Shown here: piece after piece, positions 26,328 to 36,168 of the stretch | Layout: every line of letters starts with the position of its first letter | Position numbering within the stretch: position 1 is the first letter of the stretch | Source of the DNA: Aquisediminimonas profunda | GTDB lineage: Bacteria; Pseudomonadota; Alphaproteobacteria; Sphingomonadales; Sphingomonadaceae | DNA length: 64,000 nucleotides | Direction: 5' to 3' | Assembly: GCF_019443285.1 (NCBI RefSeq) | Contig: NZ_CP080327.1 | Span: forward strand, 1,794,001-1,858,000 | Notes under the pieces: model-generated | The model's database searches: none | What the model was told of the DNA's origin: nothing | Seen by the model: only the letters and a program-made list of their open reading frames with translations | Made by a program: the position numbers and the translations under genes

Positions 26328-27512
26328 TTATGCAATCTCTACGGCAATTGCAGTGCCTTCGCCTCCGCCGATGCAAAGCGAAGCAACACCCCGCTTCAAT
26401 CCACGGTTCTGAAGCGCAGCAATAAGAGTCGCGATGATCCGCGCACCTGAAGCACCGATGGGATGACCAAGTGCGGTGCCACCGCCATTGACGTTGAGTT
26501 TTTCAGCCGGAATGCCCAGCTCCTTCATGGCGATCATGGGCACCATTGCAAAGGCTTCGTTGATTTCGAAGAGATCGACATCAGCCACCGTCCAGCCGGC
26601 CTTTTCCATCGCACTGCGGATTGCCGGAACCGGAGCAGATGTGAATTTTGCCGGTTCCTGACTGTGCGTGGCCCAGGACACGATCCGGGCAGCAATGTTC
26701 AGGCCCTGCGCCTCCGCAACACTTTGCCGCGTCACGACAAGTGCAGCAGCGCCATCAGAAATCGATGACGCATTGGCGGCCGTGATCGTTCCGTCCTTTG
26801 CGAAGGCAGGCTTGAGCGTGGGGATCTTGTCCGGATTTGCCTTGCCAGGCTGTTCGTCGACTGTAATCGTCTCGGTTCCCTTGCGACTGACAACCTCGAC
26901 CGGAACAATCTCGCGATCGAACGCACCCGAGGCAATGGCTTCGTTCGCGCGACTGAGCGAGCGAAGTGCATATTCATCCTGAGCTTCCCGGGTGAACTGA
27001 TATTCGGTGCAGGTTTCTTCGGCAAACGAACCCATGGCACGGCCGGGCTCATAAGCATCCTCCAGTCCGTCAAGGAACATTGAGTCCTTGAGCGAGTCAT
27101 GACCCAGCCGTGCGCCCGAGCGATGCTTCGTGAGCATATAGGGGGCATTGGTCATGCTCTCCATGCCACCTGCCACGACAATGTCTGACGTGCCGGCGAT
27201 AATTGCCTCGGCCGCCATCATCGTTGCCTTCATGCCGGAGCCACAAACTTTATTGATTGTCGTTGCGCCAACGGACATCGGCAGTCCGGCACCCAGCGTT
27301 GCCTGCCGCGCCGGGGCTTGGCCGAGTGCGCCTGGCAGGACGCAACCCATGATGACCTGATCGACGGCCTCTGGCTTCACTCCAGCACGCTCGACGGCAG
27401 CCTTGATTGCGGTCGCGCCCAATTGGGTGGCGGAAACGCCAGAGAGAACGCCCTGCATGCCGCCCATGGGTGTGCGAGCATAAGATGCGATTACAACGGG
27501 ATCTGTGGTCAT
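26328..27512 (-). CDS. Acetyl-CoA C-acetyltransferase (thiolase II family)
   Basis: Reversibly condenses two acetyl-CoA to acetoacetyl-CoA, or cleaves 3-ketoacyl-CoA. 394 residues from the ATG at 27512 (MTTDPVVIASYARTPMGG). The nucleophile is Cys90 (NKVCGSGMKA); the C-terminal active site has GHPIGASGAR and the second cysteine in CIGGGEGTA. Biosynthetic thiolases of this type supply PHA synthesis, and phaC is present 18 kb away, but the gene could equally serve fatty-acid or amino-acid breakdown. It is upstream of the ECF operon on the same strand, with a separate promoter between them. Confidence 0.93.
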   Translation of the reverse strand: MTTDPVVIASYARTPMGGMQGVLSGVSATQLGATAIKAAVERAGVKPEAVDQVIMGCVLPGALGQAPARQATLGAGLPMSVGATTINKVCGSGMKATMMAAEAIIAGTSDIVVAGGMESMTNAPYMLTKHRSGARLGHDSLKDSMFLDGLEDAYEPGRAMGSFAEETCTEYQFTREAQDEYALRSLSRANEAIASGAFDREIVPVEVVSRKGTETITVDEQPGKANPDKIPTLKPAFAKDGTITAANASSISDGAAALVVTRQSVAEAQGLNIAARIVSWATHSQEPAKFTSAPVPAIRSAMEKAGWTVADVDLFEINEAFAMVPMIAMKELGIPAEKLNVNGGGTALGHPIGASGARIIATLIAALQNRGLKRGVASLCIGGGEGTAIAVEIA

Positions 27513-27770
27513 GTTTGTGTCCTGCGATTGCCAGATTGCCATAGCGAGCCTTGCCTTTGCGGCAGATGTGCTGCGCTCCTTCCTAGCCCTCTCCGACTCG
27601 GAAAAACTCTATTTTCGCTTTTTCCCAAGCCTGCATGTTTTGCAAGGGAAACCATATGTTAAATCATGCACCGAGAGCAATACGCGACGGTCCGAGATTG
27701 ACCTGGATCAAGGTATTGGTGTCTGATGCAGACTTACACGAGATAAACACTACTGGAGAAGGAATTGCCC

Positions 27771-29276
27771 GTGCCGCAGACCAGCACATTGACCGCAGAG
27801 CGCGCAGACGCACAGCAGACACATTTCGACGTGCTGATCGTTGGAGCAGGTATTTCGGGCATCGGTGCGGCCTACCATCTGTCCGATCAAATGCCCGAAA
27901 AGAGCTTTGTCATCCTTGAAACCAAGGACAAATTCGGGGGCACCTGGGTAACGCATACCTATCCGGGCGTCCGGTCAGACAGTGACCTTTATACCTTCGG
28001 CTATCGTTTCAAGCCCTGGGTCGGTGCGCCCATCGCGACCGCGGACGAGATCCTGAAGTACATGGGCGAGGTGATCGAAGAGAACCACCTTGGCGATCAC
28101 ATCCGTTATGGCCACACAATCACTCATTGCCGTTGGTCCAGTGCGGACAACCTCTGGACGGTCGAAGCCATCAGCAAGGCCGATGGCAAAACGCATTTCT
28201 TCACCTGCAACTTCCTTTGGATGTGCCAGGGCTATTACAATCACGATACGCCTTACACGCCCGAATGGCCCGGTATGAAAGATTTCAAGGGCAGGATCGT
28301 CCATCCGCAAACCTGGCCTTCGGACATCAATCTCAAGGGCAAGAAGGTCGTCCTGATCGGTTCGGGAGCGACTGCTGCCACGGTCGTACCTGCTATTGCG
28401 GACGAATGTGGCTCGCTGACCCTGCTTCAACGGTCTCCAACATATTTCATGCCGAGCGCCAATGCCAATGAACTGGCAGACCGCTTGCGGGAAATCGGTA
28501 TCGATGAACCGACGATCCACCGCGTGGTGCGCCAACAGATCAATTTTGACATGGAAACCATGATCCGTCGTTGCCGGACCGAGCCTGAAGCCGTGCGGCA
28601 GGAATTGTTCGCAGCCGCGCGCGAATATCTGGGGCCGGATTTCGATATGTCACCGCATTTCACCCCGAGCTACCGGCCATGGCAGCAGCGTGTTGCCTTC
28701 CTTCCCGACGGGGATCTGTTTCGCAAGATTGCCGAGGGGAAGGTTGCGGCCGTCACAGACCATATCGAGCGCTTCACGGAAAACGGGATATTGCTCAAAT
28801 CGGGCCGTGAACTGGAGGCTGACATCATCATTACAGCCACCGGGTTCAATCTCTCGGTTCTTGGTGACATCCCGTTTGAAATCGATGATGAACCCGTCGA
28901 CTGGTCACAAACCGTTACATATCGCGGCATGATGTTCACCGGTGTGCCCAACATGGTTTGGGTGTTTGGCTATTTCCGCGCCAGCTGGACACTGCGGGTC
29001 GATCTGCTGTCCGACCTGGTTTGCCGGCTGCTGAAGCACATGGATGAAAAGGGAGCAAAGCGGGTGGAAGTCCAGTTGCGCCCGGAAGATCACAACATGC
29101 CGCTGTTGCCTTGGATTGATGCGGACAATTTCAACCCGGGCTATCTCCAGCGTGGGCTCCATCTGATGCCCAAGCGCGGCGACAAGATCGAATGGCAACA
29201 CAATCAGGATTACTGGAGCGACAAGGACGACTTGCCCAAAGTCGATCTGGACGGTTCGGAGTTTGTCTATTCCTGA
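27771..29276 (+). CDS. Flavin-containing monooxygenase, Baeyer-Villiger type (copy 1)
   Basis: 501 residues. The GTG at 27771 is preferred because GGAGAAGG lies 8 bases upstream; a TTG at 27765 is too close. It has the FAD-binding GxGxxG (IVGAGISGIGAAYHL), the Baeyer-Villiger fingerprint FKGRIVHPQTWP and an NADPH-binding VVLIGSGATAATVVPA. Such enzymes insert oxygen into ketones or oxidise other soft nucleophiles using NADPH and O2. A paralogue at 43438-44940 shares the same motifs. It stands alone between the thiolase and the amidohydrolase. Substrate unknown. Confidence 0.9.
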   Translation: MPQTSTLTAERADAQQTHFDVLIVGAGISGIGAAYHLSDQMPEKSFVILETKDKFGGTWVTHTYPGVRSDSDLYTFGYRFKPWVGAPIATADEILKYMGEVIEENHLGDHIRYGHTITHCRWSSADNLWTVEAISKADGKTHFFTCNFLWMCQGYYNHDTPYTPEWPGMKDFKGRIVHPQTWPSDINLKGKKVVLIGSGATAATVVPAIADECGSLTLLQRSPTYFMPSANANELADRLREIGIDEPTIHRVVRQQINFDMETMIRRCRTEPEAVRQELFAAAREYLGPDFDMSPHFTPSYRPWQQRVAFLPDGDLFRKIAEGKVAAVTDHIERFTENGILLKSGRELEADIIITATGFNLSVLGDIPFEIDDEPVDWSQTVTYRGMMFTGVPNMVWVFGYFRASWTLRVDLLSDLVCRLLKHMDEKGAKRVEVQLRPEDHNMPLLPWIDADNFNPGYLQRGLHLMPKRGDKIEWQHNQDYWSDKDDLPKVDLDGSEFVYS

Positions 29277-29293
29277 TCTGGCCGAGGACGGTA

Positions 29294-30565
29294 CTACTTG
29301 ACGCGAACGCCGCCCTTGATGACACCCTCCACGGCTTCAAGGGTCCGGATATTGCGAAGGGGATCACCCTTGACCGCAATCAGGTCGCCGAAATGGCCGG
29401 GGGCCAGGCTGCCGATGTCATTCTCCCGCATGGTGAGCTTGGCCGCCTCGATCGTGGCTGCGCGGATCGCTGCCAGCGGTGTCATTCCGAAGCGGACCAT
29501 GTAGGCAAACTGGCGCGCATTGAGTCCGTGGGGATAGACTCCGCTGTCTGTCCCAAATCCGATCTTCACGCCCATGCGCACTGCCTTGGTAAAGCCTTCC
29601 CGCTGGACATCCGTCGTTTCGCGGTTCTTACGGAGATATTCGGCGGGCCAACCCTCTTTCGTCCCAACCTCTTCAATATAGTCGCCATTATAAACGTCCA
29701 TCACAAGCCAGACGCCAGCAGCCTTGGCCATCGCAAGACCTTCATCGTCGATGAGGCTTGCATGCTCGATCGATCGCACACCAGCGCGGATTGCGGACTT
29801 GATCCCTGTTGCGCCATGCGCATGGGCGGTCGCATAGCTGTTGTGCGTCCTCGCGACCTCGACCGCGGCGTGCATTTCCTCTTCGGTCAGTTCAGGCTGG
29901 CCTGGCTCGGTGCCAATCGCGAGGACAGCGCCAGTCGCAATGAGCTTCAGGAAATCAGCTCCGCCTGCAAAGAGCGCCTCTGCCTTGTCGCGGGCCTCAG
30001 CGGCATTTGTCACGACGCCGAAGCGCATTTCCGGCGGTACCGAGCCTGCTGGAAGCCCGTTGATCTCTCCGCCTCCTCCCGGAATGGTGAGGTATGTTCC
30101 GGCAACCAGCATACGAGGCCCGGCGATCAGTCCCTTGGCGATTGCGTCACGAAGTTTCACGTCTGAAAACACACGGAATGTGCCGACGTCGCGAACCGCT
30201 GTGAAGCCGGCCAACAGAGTGTCGCGCGCATTCTTTGCGCCGATGAAGGCGGTTTCGGCCGGGCCGGTCTTGATTGGCTCCGCAACGTCTGCACCTTGCC
30301 CGACATCGGCGAGATGCGTGTGGAGATCGATCAGACCGGGCAGAACCGTATAGGCTCGCCAGTCAATCACGGTCGCATCGGCGGGCGGTCGGGAGCAACG
30401 GCCCACGGCCTTGACCCGTTCGTCAGTGATTGTGATACATTGGCCTGACACCAGGCGACCGCTTTCGACGTCAAGCAGGCGACCGGCCTGCACATAAGTC
30501 GTTCCAGCCAATGCAGGACTGACAATCAGCAGAGGGATAGCTCCCAGCGCCGTGAGAAATCTCAT
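29294..30565 (-). CDS. Exported amidohydrolase (imidazolonepropionase/prolidase-like)
   Basis: 423 residues from the ATG at 30565, which overlaps the PhoD stop as ATGA and begins a signal peptide (MRFLTALGAIPLLIVSPALA). Metal-binding motifs of the amidohydrolase superfamily are present: HTH in LIDLHTHLADVG, TAHAHG, EHASLIDDEG and the aspartate in GFGTDSGV. Members of this exported subgroup hydrolyse Xaa-Pro or other dipeptides, or N-acyl amides. It is the second gene of a phosphatase-amidohydrolase unit. Confidence 0.87.
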   Translation of the reverse strand: MRFLTALGAIPLLIVSPALAGTTYVQAGRLLDVESGRLVSGQCITITDERVKAVGRCSRPPADATVIDWRAYTVLPGLIDLHTHLADVGQGADVAEPIKTGPAETAFIGAKNARDTLLAGFTAVRDVGTFRVFSDVKLRDAIAKGLIAGPRMLVAGTYLTIPGGGGEINGLPAGSVPPEMRFGVVTNAAEARDKAEALFAGGADFLKLIATGAVLAIGTEPGQPELTEEEMHAAVEVARTHNSYATAHAHGATGIKSAIRAGVRSIEHASLIDDEGLAMAKAAGVWLVMDVYNGDYIEEVGTKEGWPAEYLRKNRETTDVQREGFTKAVRMGVKIGFGTDSGVYPHGLNARQFAYMVRFGMTPLAAIRAATIEAAKLTMRENDIGSLAPGHFGDLIAVKGDPLRNIRTLEAVEGVIKGGVRVK

Positions 30566-32193
30566 GCGGATTCGAGCACCTTCCTGCCCGGGCGGACTTT
30601 CATGCGGTGGCTGGCCTTTGTGGCCGTTGATACCGCCCTTACAGTGTCCATGAAGACCCATTCACATGTGGCGGCTGCTGAAGTGAGCGACACATGCATA
30701 TAACCGCGATTTGAAGTGTCCGTCCAACGCAGTTCCTTGCTGTTTGCGATCAGGGCCCTTGCGACCTTTTCCTGATCCGTCGCGCGAGTGGCAGACTCGA
30801 TGCCGGGAGATGTAACGCTATGACCGCCGAATTCTACTCCGGCGGATCGATTGTCTTCTATAAGGTCGAAGGCCCAGGCATTGTGGCTGTCGCCAGTTAC
30901 CGCGATCAGGTTGGCATCTGTCGCCTGCGCCGCAGAAAGAAGGCGCGCCTTTGCTTGCGGATACCCGCCCCAATTGTCGAGATTGTATGGCAATCCGGCT
31001 TTGCCAGCAGCGATTCCTGCTTTGAAATAGGCCATTGCCCGCCCGTCCGCCTTTGGATCAAGCCAGTCCAGCGCATCAGGCGGCGTCGAATTATATCCGA
31101 TGTTGGTCCCAACCCCGAGGACATGCCAGGTCTTCTTTTGGCGACTGGCAGCGCGGAAACCGTGATAGAGCCAGCTTTCCTGCTCCGTCCCCATCATTGT
31201 CGCCGCAGGATCCTGCCATGCCCCGTCCCGGAAGGCGACAAGTGCGGCGGCTGGGTCGCCGCTACGCAAAATCGTGCCATAGCTTGCCGGCCTGGAGCGT
31301 GCGATCATGCGTGTGTCTGTCCGGAAATACGTGGCCAGATCACCGATATCGTAGCTTTTCCAAGGCTGCTCGCTGACAGGCATCCATTCGCGCCAAACCT
31401 GCATGGCCGCATTCTTGCGATTGGTCCAATCGCCTTCGTCCGGCTGGTGGTTTTCAGCTCCGCCTTCCCATGAGTCATTGGCGCCTTCATGGTCATCCGT
31501 ATTGGCGATCATTGGAAAGGCGGCATGCAGCGCCTGCAGATTGGGGTCGCTACGGTAACTTGCATAGCGCGTGCGATAATCGGCGAGATTGTAGAGCTCG
31601 GTCTCCGGGAGGATCCGCTTCGAAAAGTCGGAACCACTGTCGTAGCCGCCGCGGGCGTATTCGTAGAGATAGTCGCCGAGGTGCAAGACAAGGTCGATAT
31701 CGTCGCGGGCCGCCGCATGAGCATAGGCGTTGAAAAGCCCGAAGCCGAGGTTGGCACAGGAAAAGACTGCGATATTGAACTTGGACACCTTGCCCAGCGG
31801 GAGAGTGCGTGTGCGAGCGATGGGCGAGATTGATCCGTCCGGGCCAATGAAGCGGTAATAATATGTCGTGCCAGGGGTCAGTCCGCTGACCGTGATCTTG
31901 GCGGTATGGTCGCGCCAGGGGCCGGTAATCATCTCTCCGCCGCTTGCCACTTTGGCGAAATCGCGACTCAGGGATATTTCCGCCCTGACCTTGGACGGTG
32001 CCCCGGTTGCGCTGACGAAGCGAGACCATAACAGCACTGAATCGGAATCCGGCTCACCACTTGCCACGCCATGTGTAAAGCCTTGGCCGCCAAGCAGTGC
32101 TTGTGCGGCAAGCGATCCGCCCGGCAAGACAAGCCCGCCGAGCCCGAACGCACCGGTGGTCAGGAGCGCGCGGCGATCCATTATGATTGTCAT
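30562..32193 (-). CDS. PhoD-like alkaline phosphatase, Tat-exported
   Basis: 543 residues (or 539 from the in-frame ATG at 32181). A Tat-like signal (MDRRALLTTGAFGLGGLVLPGG) precedes an N-terminal PhoD domain and the metallophosphatase domain with LHLGDYLYEYARGGY and NTDDHEGANDSW. PhoD enzymes are Ca2+/Fe3+-dependent phosphodiesterase/monoesterases that release phosphate outside the cytoplasm. I see no convincing Pho box upstream. The amidohydrolase gene is translationally coupled downstream. Confidence 0.9.
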   Translation of the reverse strand: MTIIMDRRALLTTGAFGLGGLVLPGGSLAAQALLGGQGFTHGVASGEPDSDSVLLWSRFVSATGAPSKVRAEISLSRDFAKVASGGEMITGPWRDHTAKITVSGLTPGTTYYYRFIGPDGSISPIARTRTLPLGKVSKFNIAVFSCANLGFGLFNAYAHAAARDDIDLVLHLGDYLYEYARGGYDSGSDFSKRILPETELYNLADYRTRYASYRSDPNLQALHAAFPMIANTDDHEGANDSWEGGAENHQPDEGDWTNRKNAAMQVWREWMPVSEQPWKSYDIGDLATYFRTDTRMIARSRPASYGTILRSGDPAAALVAFRDGAWQDPAATMMGTEQESWLYHGFRAASRQKKTWHVLGVGTNIGYNSTPPDALDWLDPKADGRAMAYFKAGIAAGKAGLPYNLDNWGGYPQAKARLLSAAQATDANLIAVTGDSHNAWAFDLIEDNRSAGVEFGGHSVTSPGIESATRATDQEKVARALIANSKELRWTDTSNRGYMHVSLTSAAATCEWVFMDTVRAVSTATKASHRMKVRPGRKVLESA

Positions 32194-32320
32194 TGGTCTT
32201 CTGCCTCATTTGGTTCCGTATGAAGCATAGTGACGATGCGTTGCGTATGGTCAATATCCCCGGCGATGGGCTGAGAAACTAATTTGATGCGCCGCCTGGG
32301 CAGTGATTCCGGAACCTGTC

Positions 32321-32836
32321 TCAATTCAGGGCTATAGAGCCATTCTCAATCATTACGTCCTGCACCGCGCCATAGCGAACCGTGCAGGTGAAGTGGCGAC
32401 TATCATCGTCATCGTCCTCATCGTCATTGGTGTTCCAGTCCGTTCCCCGTGTGATGGTGCCTTCGACATTCCAGCCATCGCTGGTGCGATCGACCTGCGT
32501 GATATCGCGCACATTTGACTGTTCTCCAGCCTTGGCCTCAGCGGCCTGGGCGCAGGCATCAACAGCCGCATCCTCGCTATCGATGTCGCCTTGCGAGTGA
32601 CCTACATGGCTCCTGTTCTTGGATGATGACGAGAGGACCGCCGCAAGAATTGCGATCAGGGCGACGCCAGCCACGACATCTCCCCCATCCACATGGTCGT
32701 GCCGATGATGCCAACCATGGTGGCCATAACCGTAGCCGTAATCTCGGTCATAATCGCGTGCCAGCGCGGGGGAACTCGCATTGGCCAGCAATGCTGCAGC
32801 AACGATACCTGCTGACAATTTTCGCTGAATGGTCAT
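32321..32836 (-). CDS. Exported hypothetical protein, His-rich with one membrane segment
   Basis: 171 residues. A signal peptide (MTIQRKLSAGIVAAALLANASSPALA) is followed by a Tyr/Gly/His-rich stretch (YGYGYGHHGWHHRHDHVDGG, about 30-50) that could bind metal. Next come a hydrophobic segment (VVAGVALIAILAAVLSSSS) and a folded C-terminus with an acidic run (DDEDDDDD). Two cysteines occur in the C-terminal part. It resembles small envelope proteins common in sphingomonads but I assign no function. It lies alone between phoD and the prolyl oligopeptidase. Confidence 0.75.
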   Translation of the reverse strand: MTIQRKLSAGIVAAALLANASSPALARDYDRDYGYGYGHHGWHHRHDHVDGGDVVAGVALIAILAAVLSSSSKNRSHVGHSQGDIDSEDAAVDACAQAAEAKAGEQSNVRDITQVDRTSDGWNVEGTITRGTDWNTNDDEDDDDDSRHFTCTVRYGAVQDVMIENGSIALN

Positions 32837-32937
32837 TTCGCAATCCTGCTTCTCGAACAGCTTGTTGCAACAGCTGCGGATTCGCGGTCTACAGGCGCTG
32901 CTCTTTCCCGGCGATGAACTGGATCAACAGCTAATGT

Positions 32938-35091
32938 TCAGGGTGCCTTGATCGAAAGTCCCGTCCATTTTGCAATGAATGCATACATGTCGGCCGATTC
33001 CGCGACAATCTTGTCAATTGGCTTGCCGCTGCCATGGCCAGCCCGCGTTTCGATCCGAATGAGGTGCGGCTTGTTCCCGATGTCTGCCGCTTGCAAGGCG
33101 GCCACATACTTGAAGCTATGGCCCGGCACGACCCGATCATCTGTATCTGCCGTTGTGACCAGAATGGCAGGGTACTCTCGCCCGCCTGTGACGTTGTGAT
33201 AAGGTGAATAGCTGCGCAAGACCCGGAAATCCGCCTCCTTTGCGGGATCGCCATAATCATCGATCCAGAACCGCCCTGACGTGAACTGATTGAACCGGAG
33301 CATGTCCATTACGCCGACTGCAGGCAGCGCAGCGGCAAAGAGATCCGGTCTTTGGTTGATGACCGCACCTACGAGGAGGCCACCATTCGAACGTCCTTCG
33401 ATGGCGAGTTGATCCTTCGAAGTAATGCCTTCCGCAATCAGATATTCACCGGCTGCGATGAAGTCATCGAAGACGTTCTGCTTGGCCTGCAGACGCCCGG
33501 CGTTGTGCCAATCGGCTCCATATTCTCCGCCCCCTCTCAGATTGGCGACGGCAAGGACACCGCCCTGTTCAAGCCACGCCAGTTTGGAAGCGTCGAATGC
33601 TGGTGCGATGGAAATATTGAAGCCGCCATAGCCATAAAGCAATGTTGGCGCCGGACCGGATGCCATTGTGTCCTTGCGGCGGACAAGAAACATGGGAATC
33701 CGGGTCCCGTCCTTAGAAGTATAGAAGCGCTGTTCCGTGACATAGTCCGCAGGATCGAAAGGAACCTTCGGGCGGGCAAAAAGCTCGGCTTTGCCCGTGT
33801 TCGTGTTGAACCGGTAAACGGTTGGCGGAACGGCGTAGCTCGAGAAAGTGTAGAATGTCTCGGGATCACCTCCTTTGCCGCCAAAGCCAGCCGCAGAACC
33901 GATCGCGGGCAGCGTTATGGGTCCAACCAATCGACCATCAAGTGTGCGAAGTTCAGCTTCAGACTTGGCGTCGCCAAGGTAAGCCAGAATCATGCGCTCT
34001 CCCACCAGGGATGCACCAACCAAAGTATCCGTGCTCTGTCTGACAATTTCGACCGGCGGCTTTGAACGCCGCTCGACATCAAGTGTCACTAACCTCCCGC
34101 GCGGAGCATCCTTGTCCGTCAGGAAGAAGAACCTTGGGCCGACCGATCCGGCCAGTGCCCAATTGTTCTCTAGTCCCTTGACCAGGGTGCGCAATTTGAG
34201 CGGGCCCTTGTCGATCCTGGCAACCGTAAGTTCATAGCGCTGGTCTGTGCCGTCGGCAGAGGTGATCATGAGATAACGACCGTCGTCCGTGACTTGGGCA
34301 GAATGCCTCAATCGCGGCCTGTCCGGCGTGGCGAAGATTTTTGTATCTGCAGCCTGTGGCGTTCCCAGCGCGTGAAAAAAGACGGCCTGGTTGAGATTGA
34401 TTGATTGATAGGTGCCGCCAGGCTCGGGCTCCGGAAAGCGCGAATAGAAGAATCCGCTGCCGTCAGCCTTCCAAGCTAATGATGAAAACTTGACCCATTT
34501 GATCTCGTCTTCCGCCACCTCGCCGATCGCGACGTTGACGACTTTCAGTGTCCGCCAATCGGTCCCGCCATCTTGCACGGCAAAGGCAACCCATTGGCCA
34601 TCGTTGGAAGGCGCCCATTCTGCAAGAGCTGTGGCGCCATCTTTCGCCCAGCCATTTGGGTCGACGACTGCGCGGGGCTGTCCTTCAAGTCCCTCACGCA
34701 CCGTGAGTACTGACTGGTTTTGCGAACCTTCATTATGCACGTAGAAATAGAATTTTCCTGCCTTGCGCGGTGTGCCGTAACGTTCAAAATTGGTGAGATC
34801 CCTTATTCGGCCCGCGAGTATCGCACGGCCTGGAAGACGCGAGAGATATGAACTGCTAAGTGCGTTTTCGCGATTGACCCAATCACGGACCTCCTGATCG
34901 ACACGAACGTCGTTTTCCAGCCACCGGAATGGGTCGGCGATCCTTTCGCCAAAATGTTCCTCGACCAGGTCGCTTGCACGCGTATGCGGGTAATTGGGCA
35001 ACGGACGCTCCGGGACGGATTGGGCAAGGACCGGGCCAACGAAAAGGCCGGCAGCAGCGATCACGGAGACAATACGTTTCAAAACGGGCAC
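32938..35091 (-). CDS. Prolyl oligopeptidase family serine peptidase (S9), exported
   Basis: 717 residues from the GTG at 35091, chosen so that a signal peptide (KRIVSVIAAAGLFVGPVLAQ) is N-terminal; a TTG at 35082 is an alternative and the upstream extension lacks sense. An N-terminal seven-bladed propeller region (about 70-430) precedes the alpha/beta hydrolase domain. The catalytic Ser is in IEGRSNGGLLVGA, the Asp in TADTDDRVVPGH and the His in RAGHGSGKP. These enzymes cut after proline in short peptides in the periplasm. It stands alone, divergent from the PilZ gene. Confidence 0.92.
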   Translation of the reverse strand: MPVLKRIVSVIAAAGLFVGPVLAQSVPERPLPNYPHTRASDLVEEHFGERIADPFRWLENDVRVDQEVRDWVNRENALSSSYLSRLPGRAILAGRIRDLTNFERYGTPRKAGKFYFYVHNEGSQNQSVLTVREGLEGQPRAVVDPNGWAKDGATALAEWAPSNDGQWVAFAVQDGGTDWRTLKVVNVAIGEVAEDEIKWVKFSSLAWKADGSGFFYSRFPEPEPGGTYQSINLNQAVFFHALGTPQAADTKIFATPDRPRLRHSAQVTDDGRYLMITSADGTDQRYELTVARIDKGPLKLRTLVKGLENNWALAGSVGPRFFFLTDKDAPRGRLVTLDVERRSKPPVEIVRQSTDTLVGASLVGERMILAYLGDAKSEAELRTLDGRLVGPITLPAIGSAAGFGGKGGDPETFYTFSSYAVPPTVYRFNTNTGKAELFARPKVPFDPADYVTEQRFYTSKDGTRIPMFLVRRKDTMASGPAPTLLYGYGGFNISIAPAFDASKLAWLEQGGVLAVANLRGGGEYGADWHNAGRLQAKQNVFDDFIAAGEYLIAEGITSKDQLAIEGRSNGGLLVGAVINQRPDLFAAALPAVGVMDMLRFNQFTSGRFWIDDYGDPAKEADFRVLRSYSPYHNVTGGREYPAILVTTADTDDRVVPGHSFKYVAALQAADIGNKPHLIRIETRAGHGSGKPIDKIVAESADMYAFIAKWTGLSIKAP

Positions 35092-35282
35092 CTGCGATTT
35101 GAATGGCAGATTATACAACCCCCAAGATGATCTCAAGCGATGCAAACAAGTTTCGAAAGCAGGAGTTTGCTGCACCTAACAACTGGTTAACGGGAGAGAA
35201 ATTTTTTGGGCCAAACACCTAAAGGAAATCCCTTCTGCGCCGCTAACCATTGCATGAATAACCGCATCTCGCGGCTGGTCAG

Positions 35283-35741
35283 ATGAAGGATAAGATCGTG
35301 GCAATGCAATTGGTCCGTGCACCAGAGTTTGCAGAATCCGAGAAGTTCGAAACTGCAGAGCGCCGCTACGCGGTGGTTTTGAGCGCTCAGATCGTGCCTG
35401 AAGGAGAGGAGTCTCCGGTTTCCGTGCGGGTCTGCAATATCTCAGCAGGTGGCCTGATGGCGATTGTGCCGCCACATATTGCGCTGCGCGGCCAGGTCTC
35501 GATCATGATCCGGCACGTCGGCAAGCTCATTGGCCGCATTGTCTGGACGCAGAAGGATCGTGTCGGCATCCGCTTCGATACGGAGATTGATCCCGTTGCT
35601 CTGCTTGCCGAGCGGGCCGAACGCGCTGCCGCGCCCTCCTTGTTGGCGAACCGCTTCGTGGAACTTGCGAAAAAGACGATGGCCGTTCCAGGGATGGACT
35701 TCCCAATCGAAAGTCCGATCAGCGAGTTGCGGGCAGCCTGA
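35283..35741 (+). CDS. PilZ-domain protein (copy 1)
   Basis: 152 residues with a single PilZ domain (about 25-105). The second c-di-GMP motif is present as NISAGGL, but the N-terminal RxxxR is degenerate: the region reads AERRYAVVL and lacks the second arginine. It may bind c-di-GMP weakly or not at all. It stands alone and converges on rlmH. A second PilZ protein at 53707-54081 has an intact motif. An alternative start is the GTG/ATG around 35298-35304. Confidence 0.8.
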   Translation: MKDKIVAMQLVRAPEFAESEKFETAERRYAVVLSAQIVPEGEESPVSVRVCNISAGGLMAIVPPHIALRGQVSIMIRHVGKLIGRIVWTQKDRVGIRFDTEIDPVALLAERAERAAAPSLLANRFVELAKKTMAVPGMDFPIESPISELRAA

Positions 35742-35745
35742 TAGC

Positions 35746-36168
35746 CTATCCTTCGCGGTGGTAGGGGTGGCCGGCAATAATGCTTGTCGCACGATAGAGT
35801 TGCTCTACCAACATTGCTCGAACCAGCATGTGTGGCCAGGTCGCGCGCCCAAACGCGATGAGTCTGTGCGCGCTTTGCCTCTCGTCATTAGTTAGCCCGT
35901 CTGCGGCACCAACGAGGAATCGTACTTCTCGAATGGACTCGTCACGCCAAATGGAAAGCAACTGGGCGAACTCTGCTGAACCCATCTGCTCACCTGTCTC
36001 ATCGAGCGCGACGATCCGGGTTTCTGAAGCAACCGGTGGCGGTTTCCCGCCGACGTCAGGCAGCTCGGTAATCTCGATTGGCCAGCCGATGCGCTTCTGG
36101 TAGCGCGCGATGATCTCCGCCTCTGGACAGCGGCCCATCTTGCCGCGCGCAATAATATGGAGCTTCAA
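35746..36168 (-). CDS. rlmH: 23S rRNA (pseudouridine1915-N3)-methyltransferase RlmH
   Basis: 140 residues, the standard RlmH length. It methylates pseudouridine 1915 of 23S rRNA on the 70S ribosome using S-adenosylmethionine. Motifs are VGAADGLTNDER in the knot region and the conserved C-terminus MLVEQLYRATSIIAGHPYHR. The TTG at 36168 overlaps the rsfS TGA as TTGA, and there is no usable ATG until residue 11. It is the last gene of the proA-nadD-rsfS-rlmH unit. Confidence 0.95.
   Translation of the reverse strand: MKLHIIARGKMGRCPEAEIIARYQKRIGWPIEITELPDVGGKPPPVASETRIVALDETGEQMGSAEFAQLLSIWRDESIREVRFLVGAADGLTNDERQSAHRLIAFGRATWPHMLVRAMLVEQLYRATSIIAGHPYHREG

Noticed and set aside
29192-30166. 324-residue plus-strand open frame
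   Set aside because: It is antisense to the amidohydrolase gene, with no recognisable motif or ribosome site.
32859-32875. Near-palindrome AGCTTGTTGCAACAGCT before the His-rich protein gene
   Set aside because: The 10-bp core is palindromic but the flanks are offset by one base, and no regulator or repeat supports it.
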